Notes under the pieces: model-generated
Database searches by the model: none
Seen by the model: only the letters and a program-made list of their open reading frames with translations
What the model was told of the DNA's origin: nothing
Part shown: positions 1 through 7,768 of the stretch, piece after piece
How the letters are laid out: each line of letters opens with the position of its first letter
Position numbering within the stretch: position 1 is the first letter of the stretch
Made by a program: the position numbers and the translations under genes
From: Paramuribaculum sp.
Lineage (GTDB): Bacteria > Bacteroidota > Bacteroidia > Bacteroidales > Muribaculaceae
DNA length: 18,763 nucleotides
Reading direction: 5' to 3'
NCBI GenBank assembly: GCA_029051835.1
Contig: JAIDKJ010000053.1
Coordinates: forward strand, 1-18,763

Positions 1-512
1 TACGCGACACCGCCACGTCGCACGAGCGCCTCTTCTTCATCGAGGTGATGGGCCGCGACGCCGGCTTCCTGGCCCTGAACGGTGCCATAGCATCGGGTTG
101 CGAAGCGGCGATGATAACGGAGATCTCCACCGAGGTCGACCAGCTGGCCGAACTGATCCAGAACGGCTTCCGCAAATCGAAAAACTCCTCTATCGTGCTC
201 GTGGCCGAAAGCCCTGTCACCGGAGGAGCCATGGGCATGGCCGAGCGTGTAAAGAACGAGTATCCGGGCTACGACGTGCGTGTGTCGATACTCGGCCACC
301 TGCAGCGCGGCGGATCGCCCACCGCACATGACCGCATACTGGCATCGCGCATGGGATCGGCCGCCATCGACGCCCTGCTCGAAGACCAGCGCAACGTGAT
401 GATCGGCATATCCAACGACAATATCTGCTACGTGCCGTTCACCAAGGCTATCAAGAACGACAAGCCCATCAACCGGGCGCTTCTCGACACCCTGCGCCGC
501 CTGTCGATCTGA
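1..512 (+). CDS. pfkA: 6-phosphofructokinase, C-terminal part (5' end outside window)
   Basis: Phosphofructokinase phosphorylates fructose 6-phosphate to fructose 1,6-bisphosphate, the committed step of glycolysis, in the cytoplasm. The frame is open from base 3, upstream of the internal ATG at 45, and gives about 169 residues, roughly half of a usual bacterial enzyme of about 320-330. Two family hallmarks are visible. Near the start is the [16 protein letters not shown] segment, whose VMGR part lines the substrate site. At bases 270-326 is the classic signature with GHLQRGG and a following DR. The N-terminal half with the nucleotide-binding residues is outside the window, so ATP versus pyrophosphate use cannot be read here; an ATP-dependent PfkA is the likelier call. 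The TGA stop shares its final A with the ATG of the next gene, which suggests translational coupling. Confidence 0.93.
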   Translation, partial: RDTATSHERLFFIEVMGRDAGFLALNGAIASGCEAAMITEISTEVDQLAELIQNGFRKSKNSSIVLVAESPVTGGAMGMAERVKNEYPGYDVRVSILGHLQRGGSPTAHDRILASRMGSAAIDALLEDQRNVMIGISNDNICYVPFTKAIKNDKPINRALLDTLRRLSI

Positions 513-1855
513 TGACCCGTTCAGGTTTCCCCGAAATACCCGCCGGATTCATCCGGGAGATACAGTCTTACGGCTCACCGCTGACACACGGCCTCGAGGC
601 CGCACTCGACGGTGAGCCGTCGGTGGCTGTACGCGTCAATCCCGCCAAGAGCCTCCCCGAGGGGAAATGGCCCGGAGCGCGACGTGTGCCCTGGTGCGGC
701 GAGGGCTTCTACCTGCCTGAGCGACCCCTCTTCACAGCCGACCCTCATCTCCATCAGGGACGGTATTACGTGCAGGATGCCTCCTCGATGATCATAGCCC
801 GCATAGTGGCCGGCCTGGCCGGAGGCAGTCCGGTGAGCTACCTCGACGCCTGCGCGGCTCCCGGAGGCAAGACCACCGCTGCCCTGGCGGCTCTCCCGTC
901 AGGTTCGGCAGCCGTGGCCAACGAATTTGACCGCAAACGCCACGTAATCCTCTGCGAGAACCTCGCCAAATGGGGAGTGGCGACAACCGTCACGCAAGGC
1001 TCCGTCAGCCGCTTCCGCGACTATCCGGCCACGTTCGACATCGTAGCCGCCGACGTCCCCTGTTCGGGCGAAGGGATGATGCGCAAGGACGCCGAAGCGC
1101 GCCGCCAGTGGAGCGAAGCGCTGACCATGCAGTGCGCGGCGCTCCAGAGAGAGATCGTTGCCGACCTCTGGAAAGCCGTCAAGCCGGGAGGATATCTCGT
1201 CTACAGCACCTGCACCTTCAACCGCCATGAAAACGAAGAAAACGTCGAGTGGATCATCGACACCCTCGGCGGCGAGAGCGTCGTGCCACAAGGGATCGAT
1301 CCGTCGTGGGGCATAGCTCCCGGCATAGACACCGACGCCCACTGCATGCGGTTCATGCCCCACAGGCTCGACGGCGAAGGACTGTTCATGGCCATCGTGC
1401 GCAAGAGCGACGAGGCCGAAGGGAAAGCACCGCGCGCGACGCGCGGACAATCCGTCCGTCACGACCGGCGCTACGACCACTGCCGTCAGTGGATAGCATC
1501 GCCCGAAGCCATAATATCGCCCGAAGGCAACCGGCTGCTGGCACACATCCCCTCCGCTCTGCCGCCGGCGTTATGGCCGTGCATCGAGCTGGGCGAAATC
1601 AAAGGCAAGGACATAGTGCCCTCGCAGCAGCTCGCCATGTCGACAATGATCGATGTCGGGCAATTCAATTCATGCGAGGTAAGCGCCGAAACAGCACTCG
1701 CCTATCTGCGGCGCGAGGCCGTCAATATCGACGCGCCGCGCGGATTCGTCCTGCTCACCTTCGACGGACTCCCCCTCGGATGGGTGAAAAACCTCGGCAA
1801 CCGCGCCAACAACCTCTACCCGCAGGAGTGGCGCATACGCATGGCCCTCACTTAG
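512..1855 (+). CDS. rsmF: rRNA (cytosine-C5)-methyltransferase, RsmF/NOL1-NOP2-sun family
   Basis: A SAM-dependent RNA m5C methyltransferase of 447 residues. The E. coli relative RsmF (about 480 residues) methylates C1407 of 16S rRNA; that exact target is inferred by homology here. In order one sees: an N-terminal RNA-binding region (about 1-90); the SAM-binding motif I DACAAPGGKTT (112-122); motif IV DVPCSGEGMM with Cys184; and motif VI YSTCTFNRHENEENV with Cys234. The two cysteines are the paired release and nucleophilic residues of this family. The C-terminal part (about 300-447) ends in a PUA-like segment, GFVLLTFDGLPLGWVKN followed by GNRANNLYPQEWRIR, typical of RsmF rather than RsmB. 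The gene overlaps the pfkA stop by one base, and its own TAG overlaps the stop codon of the convergent BspA-like gene. It is probably co-transcribed with pfkA, although the functions are unrelated. Confidence 0.9.
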   Translation: MTRSGFPEIPAGFIREIQSYGSPLTHGLEAALDGEPSVAVRVNPAKSLPEGKWPGARRVPWCGEGFYLPERPLFTADPHLHQGRYYVQDASSMIIARIVAGLAGGSPVSYLDACAAPGGKTTAALAALPSGSAAVANEFDRKRHVILCENLAKWGVATTVTQGSVSRFRDYPATFDIVAADVPCSGEGMMRKDAEARRQWSEALTMQCAALQREIVADLWKAVKPGGYLVYSTCTFNRHENEENVEWIIDTLGGESVVPQGIDPSWGIAPGIDTDAHCMRFMPHRLDGEGLFMAIVRKSDEAEGKAPRATRGQSVRHDRRYDHCRQWIASPEAIISPEGNRLLAHIPSALPPALWPCIELGEIKGKDIVPSQQLAMSTMIDVGQFNSCEVSAETALAYLRREAVNIDAPRGFVLLTFDGLPLGWVKNLGNRANNLYPQEWRIRMALT

Positions 1856-4800
1856 AGCGCGCTTTTAAGCAACACCTTCACAACGCGGCGAGGAGTCACA
1901 ATCACATAGTAGCCCGCCGGGAGCGAAGCCCCGCGCAGTCCATCGGCACGACCCCGATACACTATCCTGCCCGCGAGGTCGCTCACCGTCACAGCCTCGG
2001 CTCCGTCGATCAGACCATCGCCACCCCACGGCGCCCGTATGCCCGACACATCAGGCCGGGCCACAACCGTGACGCGGCACGACGCCGCGACGCCCGATCC
2101 ATCCATAGCCGATACCGTCACGACCGCGCTTCCTTCGGCAACAGCCTCAAGCAGACCGTCGGCGGTCACAGTGGCCACATGCGTGTCGGACACCGTCCAC
2201 ACCGTACGGCTGTCGGTCGCGTTGTCGGGACCCACGGCAGCCGTAAGCTGCATGGTTTCACCCTCGGTCAGCTCCACCTCGGACTCCGACAGCACTATCG
2301 TTTCCACAAGATATATGCGCGGCCGGGCCTTTACGGTCATAGACGCACTTCTGGCAACGCCGTCAGGCGTTGTCACCGTCACTGTGACGGTCACCTCTCC
2401 GGCCCGCATGATCATGAACCGGCCCGGCGAAATCATACTGGCCATCTCCGGATCCGACACGCTCCATTCCACCGTCGGCTCCGTGGCATCCGACGGGCCG
2501 TAGGTCAGCGTGAAGCCGATCTCGTCACCTTCGGTGCACTCCGCAGCGTCGGCCGTCAACGCTACCTCCTCCACCGGAATGATGCGGCGCACCACCGTCA
2601 CGGCGCATGACGCCTCCTGCCCGAATCCATCATGAGCCACAGCCTTTATCTCTGCTGTGCCCGGCGCTATGGCGGTCACCGTGCCGTCGGCATCCACTAC
2701 CGCCACCGACTCGTCGGAGCTGCTCCAGTCAATGGATGGGTCGGTGGCGTCATCGGGAGCCACAGTAGCCGACAGATGGCCGGAATCGCCCTCGGTCAGC
2801 GTCATCTCCGTCAGGTCAAGCTCCACGCTCGCCACAGGTATGATACGCTTCAGCACAGTCACTTTGCATGAACTTTCTACACCCGAACCGTCAAGAGCCG
2901 CCACGCTGACTACAGCTTCGCCCGGCACCAGCGCCGTAAGCCGGCCGTCGGCCGACACGGTGACCACCGACTCGTCGGAACTCCTCCACTCTATGGAGCG
3001 GTCGGTGGCATTGGCCGGATAGACAGTGGCCGACAGACTGCCTGTGTCGCCCTCGGTCAGCTCCACGCTCTCTTCGTCGATGACAATCATGGCTACCGGC
3101 TTGGGATCAACATGGACCCGGAACACAAATGCCGGAACATTGCCCCTTACCAGCCTGACCGTCACGGTAGCCGCGCCGAGCTTCAGGCCACGCAGAGTGC
3201 CGTCGGGTTCCACTGCCACCGTAGCCTCGTCGGAACTACGCCATTCGAGAGCCTGATATGTGGCATTGTCGGGTACCACCTGCGCCTTTATGCGCGTGGC
3301 GTCGCCGTGCTGCAGGAGAATATCCGTGCCGTGTGCAGGCTCGAACAGTATGTTGACAGCCTCCACCGGCTCAAGCGTAGTGCGCTGCTGAAACAGCCTC
3401 CATCCGCCGGCGGCAGCGTAGGCGGCACCCCGCTCTGCCGGCTCATAGAGCATCGCGTCGGCAAACACATTGTCCGGAAAAAACCGGTCGCTCGCCACAG
3501 GGGGCTGCAAAGCCGTCACCGTCACTTCCCTGATCGCACTGCAGCCGTCGAACGCATCCGTCGCGATCGACGCCACATGACAGCCGATGCCTACACTCGT
3601 CAGCGACGTACAGCCGCTGAATGCAGCCGCCCATATATTGCCCACCTGATCGGGAATATCTATAGTCCGAAGCGAGCTGCAGCCCCTGAAAGCCACAGAT
3701 CCGATCGACGACAGACGGGCATTAAGCGTTACCGTCGTCAGATCCGTGCAGCCGTCGAACGCGCCATTGCCGATACTTTCGCAGCCCGACGGGACATTCA
3801 ACGCACGCAACGACACACAATCCCTGAACGCGTCATCGCCTATCGACTCAAGATCTATCGACATCACCACCGTTTGCAGCGAGGCGCATCCGGCAAACAG
3901 GCTGTCGGTGATAACGGTCAGCCCCGTTCCCGACGTCGCCGCCAGCGATCTGAGAGAGCGGCAACCGGCAAACACAGCCTTGCCGAGCGTAGTCGACTTG
4001 ACACTACCCGATACCAGCCCGGTGGCCGACAACGCATAATCGCCGTAGCGCACGCTTGCCGGAGGCAACGACGTCAACGCCGTGCAGCCCTCAAACGCAC
4101 GGGTGTCTATCGTGGCGAGATTCTTAGGCCACAGATCCCCGCCGTCGAGCGGGAGTGCGGCACAGTTCTGAAACGAACGCACTCCGACCCATCTTACAGC
4201 AGCAGGTATGGCGAAATCCGTAAGCGCCACGCATCCCATGAACGTTTCATCAGGGATCTTCTGGAGCCGCTCGTAGAGCACCGCCTTGGTCAGAGCCGTG
4301 CAGCCCTTGAACACCGAAGGTCCGAGTTCAGCCACCGAGTGCAGATCGCTCTCCACCATCTTCACGCACCCTTCGAACGCCGAACCGCCGACCGTTGTGA
4401 CCGACTCCGGCACTCTGACCATCTGGAGGTCGGGGCAATTGAGAAAGGCCGCATTACCGATCTTGGTCACACCCTCAGGTATCTCGAAACTGTACATTCG
4501 CTTGACTCCGGCAAAAAAATTGTCGGGGATCACCTTCACATCAGGCCCGAAGGTCACTTTGACGCCGCTCAATCCCGACAGCGGCGGCTCATAGCGCGTG
4601 CCGCTCACGTTGCATCGCGTGGCATTGAACTGAATTTCACTGATGCCGGAATTGGCGAACGCTTCCGATCCTATGTATGTCACATTCTCAGTGATCGTGA
4701 ACGACTTTAGACCCCTGCAGCCCGAAAAAGCTTCGCCCCCTATGGTTGTAAGCATCGACCGCGAACCCATCTCCACCGTCGAAAGTCTTTTGCACAGCAT

Positions 4801-5205
4801 GAATGCGCGTGGAGCTATCTCCTCGACACCGTTGGGGATGTTGATCGACGTCAACTGTTCGCAATTGCGGAAAGCATCAAGATCTATCACCCGCAGCCAC
4901 ACCGGAAGCTCTACCGACGACACATTTTTACTGCCCATGAAAGCCTCGGCACCGATCTCCGTGACACGATATTTCAGCCCCGTAGCGGGATCGGTCGCCT
5001 CGTCGGGAACAACGAAGTTCGGACGGCTATAACCGTAAGGCATATTACCCGACGACGGCTTCAGCAGGCGGCACTCTCCTTGCCGGTTGGCGATCGTTTC
5101 AAACCGCAAAACTTCGTAGGTAGAACGATGACATTCAAATATTGTCTGCGAACTGACGCATGGCGCTGCTATCCACAGCAATGCCACAAGCAAATGCTTT
5201 ATCAT
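1852..5205 (-). CDS. secreted BspA-like leucine-rich-repeat protein with five Big_2 Ig-like domains and a C-terminal sorting-like tail
   Basis: A large exported protein of 1117 residues. Residues 1-19 are a signal peptide (MIKHLLVALLWIAAPCVSS). Residues about 80-565 are roughly 20 BspA-type LRR_5 repeats of about 23 residues, each built around an F-x-GC-x-x-L core as in AFEGCTALTSL. Residues about 615-1048 form five tandem bacterial Ig-like (Big_2) domains starting near 615, 703, 790, 877 and 965; each shows WRSSDE/WTVSD-type strands, a V-x-x-DG turn and a G-x-A-x-V-x-V strand. Residues about 1070-1117 (VSDLAGRIVYRG, then LPAGYYVIV and a basic KVLLKSAL end) resemble a type IX secretion sorting domain. 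The start is chosen because it directly gives the signal peptide and lies about 22 bases after a predicted transcription start. BspA relatives in oral and gut Bacteroidetes act in adhesion to host or other bacteria; the ligand here is unknown. Confidence 0.88.
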   Translation of the reverse strand: MIKHLLVALLWIAAPCVSSQTIFECHRSTYEVLRFETIANRQGECRLLKPSSGNMPYGYSRPNFVVPDEATDPATGLKYRVTEIGAEAFMGSKNVSSVELPVWLRVIDLDAFRNCEQLTSINIPNGVEEIAPRAFMLCKRLSTVEMGSRSMLTTIGGEAFSGCRGLKSFTITENVTYIGSEAFANSGISEIQFNATRCNVSGTRYEPPLSGLSGVKVTFGPDVKVIPDNFFAGVKRMYSFEIPEGVTKIGNAAFLNCPDLQMVRVPESVTTVGGSAFEGCVKMVESDLHSVAELGPSVFKGCTALTKAVLYERLQKIPDETFMGCVALTDFAIPAAVRWVGVRSFQNCAALPLDGGDLWPKNLATIDTRAFEGCTALTSLPPASVRYGDYALSATGLVSGSVKSTTLGKAVFAGCRSLRSLAATSGTGLTVITDSLFAGCASLQTVVMSIDLESIGDDAFRDCVSLRALNVPSGCESIGNGAFDGCTDLTTVTLNARLSSIGSVAFRGCSSLRTIDIPDQVGNIWAAAFSGCTSLTSVGIGCHVASIATDAFDGCSAIREVTVTALQPPVASDRFFPDNVFADAMLYEPAERGAAYAAAGGWRLFQQRTTLEPVEAVNILFEPAHGTDILLQHGDATRIKAQVVPDNATYQALEWRSSDEATVAVEPDGTLRGLKLGAATVTVRLVRGNVPAFVFRVHVDPKPVAMIVIDEESVELTEGDTGSLSATVYPANATDRSIEWRSSDESVVTVSADGRLTALVPGEAVVSVAALDGSGVESSCKVTVLKRIIPVASVELDLTEMTLTEGDSGHLSATVAPDDATDPSIDWSSSDESVAVVDADGTVTAIAPGTAEIKAVAHDGFGQEASCAVTVVRRIIPVEEVALTADAAECTEGDEIGFTLTYGPSDATEPTVEWSVSDPEMASMISPGRFMIMRAGEVTVTVTVTTPDGVARSASMTVKARPRIYLVETIVLSESEVELTEGETMQLTAAVGPDNATDSRTVWTVSDTHVATVTADGLLEAVAEGSAVVTVSAMDGSGVAASCRVTVVARPDVSGIRAPWGGDGLIDGAEAVTVSDLAGRIVYRGRADGLRGASLPAGYYVIVTPRRVVKVLLKSAL

Positions 5206-5232
5206 GATTTCTGGTTATGAATCCCTGTGCCG

Positions 5233-5240
5233 CAAAATTA
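5233..5240 (-). promoter_or_regulatory. Predicted Bacteroidetes -7 element of the BspA-like gene
   Basis: Read on the minus strand this is TAATTTTG, a full match to the Bacteroidales -7 consensus TAnnTTTG. The predicted transcript would start near 5226-5228, leaving a leader of about 22 bases before the ATG at 5205. The expected -33 TTTG is poor: only a TTTT run lies near the right distance. The call rests on the -7 match and its placement. Confidence 0.5.
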
Positions 5241-5321
5241 ACAAAAAATCATCACCCGCTAAAATCCCCCCTCCACTCGGTTAAAAACTTGTCTGAATTA
5301 TGATTTTGTCATTTTATTTGC

Positions 5322-5329
5322 TATATTTG
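5322..5329 (+). promoter_or_regulatory. Predicted -7 element of the rloA-rloB operon
   Basis: TATATTTG matches TAnnTTTG exactly and lies 28 bases before the rloA ATG, predicting a leader of about 23 bases. No good -33 TTTG sits at 19-21 bases; the nearest TTTG (5305-5308) is only 13 bases upstream. The promoter may therefore be weak or regulated. It fires away from the promoter of the BspA-like gene in a 152-base divergent spacer that holds nothing else I can identify. Confidence 0.5.
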
Positions 5330-5357
5330 CAAAAGAATTACAAATTCGAAACGTAAA

Positions 5358-6602
5358 ATGGTACTTGAAATTCGTTTGAGCAACTTCTTCTCAATTAAAG
5401 ATGAGGTGGTGCTGGATATGCAGGCAGCAAACATACAGACCAAAAAGGCAAAGGAGCTTAAAGAAAACACCTTTGCATGCGGTGATGAGCGTTTGCTTAA
5501 AACTGTTGCCATTTACGGTGCAAATGCCTCAGGAAAAAGCAGTGTTATCAAGGCTATTCGCGCCTGTGTGGGAATGATATTCTCATCTCACAATTACAAC
5601 GAGAATACCATATTTGCCTTTACCCCGTTCAAATTTGGAGGCAGCGGCAAGCCAAGCACATTCTTCATTCGTTTTATTCTTGAAGGTGTCGAATATGAAT
5701 ATTCTTTTGAACTCAATAAAGTTGAGATACTGAAAGAGGCTCTTTATTATTATCCGAATGGCCGTCGCTCAATGGTTTTTTCTCGTGATGAAACAAAAGG
5801 ACCCGACAAAAAGGATATCTATGAATTCCGATCAGTGATTCGCCGTCCCATGGATGTTGCGGCCAACACGTCCCGGAAAACGCTTTTTGTGTCGCGCGCC
5901 AGCCAAATGGATCGGGATGTAGCAAAAGATGTTTTTCGGTATTTCAATGAGCGCTTTATTCTGAATTATTTCGGATATAATTCGTTCTCTGTAGAGCGCT
6001 TGCTGAATGAAAACAAGGAGCAATTCCTTAATATGCTTCGAATTGCCGACAGCGATATTGTCAGAATCGACAGCCGACATGAGAACAAAGTCTTTTCGGC
6101 TGCAATGATTGACCCCGCAGACAATCAGATATTGTCGGTAGAGGATATTCAGAAGCCACAACTGGTCATTACGACCTATCACAGGAATAATCCTGATGTG
6201 CCTTTCAACTTTTTTACAGAAGAGTCGGACGGAACACAACGTCTATTCAATATGATGCTGACGATTATGGATATCGTCAGGAATAACAAAATACTGTTGA
6301 TCGATGAAATCGAAACACAGCTGCATATAAAACTGGTAGAGTATATAATCGGTTTGTTCAATAAAAGCGAATCGGCGCAGTTGATATATACTACGCACAA
6401 TACATATCTACTTAACACCAATAAGTTGCGCAAAGATCAGATCTATTTCGTCAACAAACGCGACGACGGTTCATCGGATTTGTATTCGCTGTTTGATTAC
6501 AAAGATTTCCGCGATGGGCTGGATACGGAGAAGGCATATCTGCAAGGTCGTTTTGATGCCATACCATATATTGACGAGCAGGTGGATAATTTCATAAAAT
6601 AG
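5358..6602 (+). CDS. AAA15/OLD-like ATPase of an RloA-RloB (AbiL-type) two-gene system
   Basis: A 414-residue ABC-class ATPase of the COG1106/RloA type. It opens with the family-typical segment MVLEIRLSNFFSIKDEVVLDM, followed by Walker A GANASGKSS (54-62), a signature-like stretch EESDGTQRLFNM (288-299), Walker B ILLIDEIE (312-319, Asp316 and catalytic Glu317) and a switch histidine in YTTHNTYLL (His347). The middle (about 90-260) is the variable insertion seen in such ATPases. No nuclease domain is fused to it; the TOPRIM-like partner is encoded eight bases downstream. RloA was first noted as an ORF linked to type I restriction loci, and AAA15 ATPase plus RloB pairs resemble lactococcal AbiL. 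By analogy with OLD and PARIS, the ATPase probably senses phage infection or DNA and controls the nuclease-like partner. Codons are much AT-richer than in neighbouring genes, which points to horizontal acquisition. The defence role is an inference. Confidence 0.85.
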   Translation: MVLEIRLSNFFSIKDEVVLDMQAANIQTKKAKELKENTFACGDERLLKTVAIYGANASGKSSVIKAIRACVGMIFSSHNYNENTIFAFTPFKFGGSGKPSTFFIRFILEGVEYEYSFELNKVEILKEALYYYPNGRRSMVFSRDETKGPDKKDIYEFRSVIRRPMDVAANTSRKTLFVSRASQMDRDVAKDVFRYFNERFILNYFGYNSFSVERLLNENKEQFLNMLRIADSDIVRIDSRHENKVFSAAMIDPADNQILSVEDIQKPQLVITTYHRNNPDVPFNFFTEESDGTQRLFNMMLTIMDIVRNNKILLIDEIETQLHIKLVEYIIGLFNKSESAQLIYTTHNTYLLNTNKLRKDQIYFVNKRDDGSSDLYSLFDYKDFRDGLDTEKAYLQGRFDAIPYIDEQVDNFIK

Positions 6603-6610
6603 AAACCGAT

Positions 6611-7153
6611 ATGGGACGACAAACAAGAAAATCCAAAGGCAAAACAATGAAGCCCAACTTCTTTGTTTTCTGCGAAGGGGAGTCTGAGGTTGCCTATATC
6701 AGTCACCTTCGTTCGCAATACCGCGTACCCATTCAGATTATCCCAAGAAAGAGCGATTCGAACATATCCCTTCGATATATCGATAATTGCAAACGGGAAT
6801 ATGTCGCAACCAAAAATGATAAAACATTTCTGATGTATGACCTTGATGTGGACGGAATGCTGACACATCTGCAAAGCATCCCGGATGCTGTATTGCTGGT
6901 GTCGAATCCATGTGTTGAGCTATGGTATCTGCTACACTTTGAGAAGTGTCATGCCGAACTGACCCAAAACGCTTGCATCAAGAAACTGAAACAACATCTC
7001 GAACACTACTCAAAGGGGACTTTGGCATTGAGCGAGAAACAGCGACTGTCCGAAAAGGCATCAGAGGCAACGGCAAGAGCCAAACTACTGGAAACATATA
7101 AGAATCCATCAACTACCATATATCGACTGATAGAACTGCTGGAAAATCTGTGA
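6611..7153 (+). CDS. RloB-like TOPRIM-fold protein, partner of the upstream ATPase (AbiLii-like)
   Basis: A 180-residue protein of the RloB family. A short basic N-terminus (GRQTRKSKGK) leads into the TOPRIM-like acidic motif FCEGESEVAYI (Glu22 and Glu25), then MYDLDVDG with Asp77, Asp79 and Asp81, then SNPCVELWYLLHF (98-110), which is the most recognisable RloB stretch. The pattern of a glutamate followed by a DxD is that of metal-dependent TOPRIM enzymes, so a nuclease or related phosphotransfer activity is plausible but not shown. The gene starts eight bases after the ATPase stop, so the two are almost certainly co-translated and act together. An internal ATG at 6647 (Met13) is an alternative start, but the basic N-terminus is usual in the family, so 6611 is preferred. 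Base composition matches the ATPase gene and not the genes on either side. Confidence 0.83.
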   Translation: MGRQTRKSKGKTMKPNFFVFCEGESEVAYISHLRSQYRVPIQIIPRKSDSNISLRYIDNCKREYVATKNDKTFLMYDLDVDGMLTHLQSIPDAVLLVSNPCVELWYLLHFEKCHAELTQNACIKKLKQHLEHYSKGTLALSEKQRLSEKASEATARAKLLETYKNPSTTIYRLIELLENL

Positions 7154-7209
7154 TTTGAAAATCATGCAAGATGGGGAGGCAGTCATTTCGGGTCGTTCGC
7201 CCGCGATTT

Positions 7210-7239
7210 TTTGTATTTCACGGATTCTTGGTAACTTTG
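7210..7239 (+). promoter_or_regulatory. Predicted promoter of the His-rich protein/TonB receptor unit
   Basis: TTTG at 7210-7213 and TAACTTTG at 7232-7239 are separated by 18 bases, close to the Bacteroidetes sigma factor consensus. Transcription would start around 7244-7246, on or beside the GTG start codon of the next gene. This suggests either a leaderless mRNA or a start slightly different from the one annotated. Confidence 0.65.
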
Positions 7240-7243
7240 CATC

Positions 7244-7585
7244 GTGAAAGGAAGGGCTGCGAAAATATTGTCTGCCGCATTGCTGCTCGTGTTTGTGAAC
7301 TTTATGTTCTCGAACACCGTGTTCGTCCACTATCACCTGCTTTCGGAGGGCAAGATCGTGGCGCACTCGCATCCCTACAATCCGTCGTCACACCACACCC
7401 ACACCGCGAAGGCACTTGACCTGATAGCGTCGCTCAACCTCGCCGCTGCTTCGGCCGATCCGACAATCCCGACATCGGCACACACTGCTGCTCAGCAATA
7501 CGCGGTGATCGAGGGTCATTATACCGACGATACGATTTGCGACGCCCATTGCAGCGCGACGCTGCGAGGGCCGCCCCACTGCTGA
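7244..7585 (+). CDS. small histidine-rich exported protein, probably metal-related
   Basis: A 113-residue protein with no enzyme motif. Residues about 7-27 are hydrophobic (ILSAALLLVFVNFMF) after a basic start and form a signal peptide or membrane anchor. The mature part holds 11 histidines, most of them clustered (VHYHLL, VAHSHPY, SSHHTHT), and a cysteine-rich end with Cys99, Cys103 and a final Cys113. This is what one expects of a periplasmic or surface metal-binding protein for zinc, copper or a similar ion, but the ligand is not shown. The start is GTG; the only nearby in-frame ATG (7304) would remove the hydrophobic segment, so GTG is preferred. It follows its own promoter and precedes a TonB-dependent receptor gene by 183 bases, so a joint role in metal uptake or handling is the best guess. 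Confidence 0.72.
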   Translation: MKGRAAKILSAALLLVFVNFMFSNTVFVHYHLLSEGKIVAHSHPYNPSSHHTHTAKALDLIASLNLAAASADPTIPTSAHTAAQQYAVIEGHYTDDTICDAHCSATLRGPPHC

Positions 7586-7605
7586 CTATCCTATACCGTC
7601 ACATC

Positions 7606-7712
7606 GTATTGCCACACGCCACACTTATGCGCTGACGGGCAATACACGTCATCACCGCGGAATATAGCCTTATATCCCGTCGTCACCGGCTGCCATGCGC
7701 GGCCGTGACGAC
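7606..7712 (+). other. Spacer with two inverted repeats between the His-rich gene and the TonB receptor gene
   Basis: The 183-base gap (7586-7768) has no gene and no TAnnTTTG promoter that I can find. It contains GTATTGCC (7606-7613) facing GGCAATAC (7638-7645) across 24 bases. It also has a stronger hairpin whose arms at 7679-7690 and 7702-7712 pair over 11 bases with one bulged C. No T-run follows the second hairpin, so it is not a standard terminator. A near-perfect direct repeat (CGTCATCACCG at 7647, CGTCGTCACCG at 7678, 31 bases apart) overlaps these. An RNA element that attenuates or stabilises the receptor message is possible. Confidence 0.35.
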
Positions 7713-7768
7713 AATACTCTATTCCCGATACTTCTCATAACCACACATTTTCTACAACATCCAACCAA

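Noticed and set aside
1249..2610. 453-residue plus-strand frame across the rsmF/BspA-like junction
   Set aside because: It is Arg- and His-rich, crosses two real genes in other frames and lacks any motif.
3112..4710. 532-residue plus-strand frame within the BspA-like gene
   Set aside because: It is antisense to well-formed LRR repeats; its apparent periodicity comes from those repeats.
7189..7212. Possible terminator after rloB (CGGG/CCCG hairpin then six T)
   Set aside because: The stem is only four base pairs, three bases separate it from the T-run, and the T-run doubles as the -33 element of the next promoter. Too weak to call.
7586..7768. Cobalamin riboswitch before the TonB receptor gene
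   Set aside because: Many Bacteroidetes vitamin B12 receptors have one, but I see no convincing B12-box and the gap is short for the full fold.
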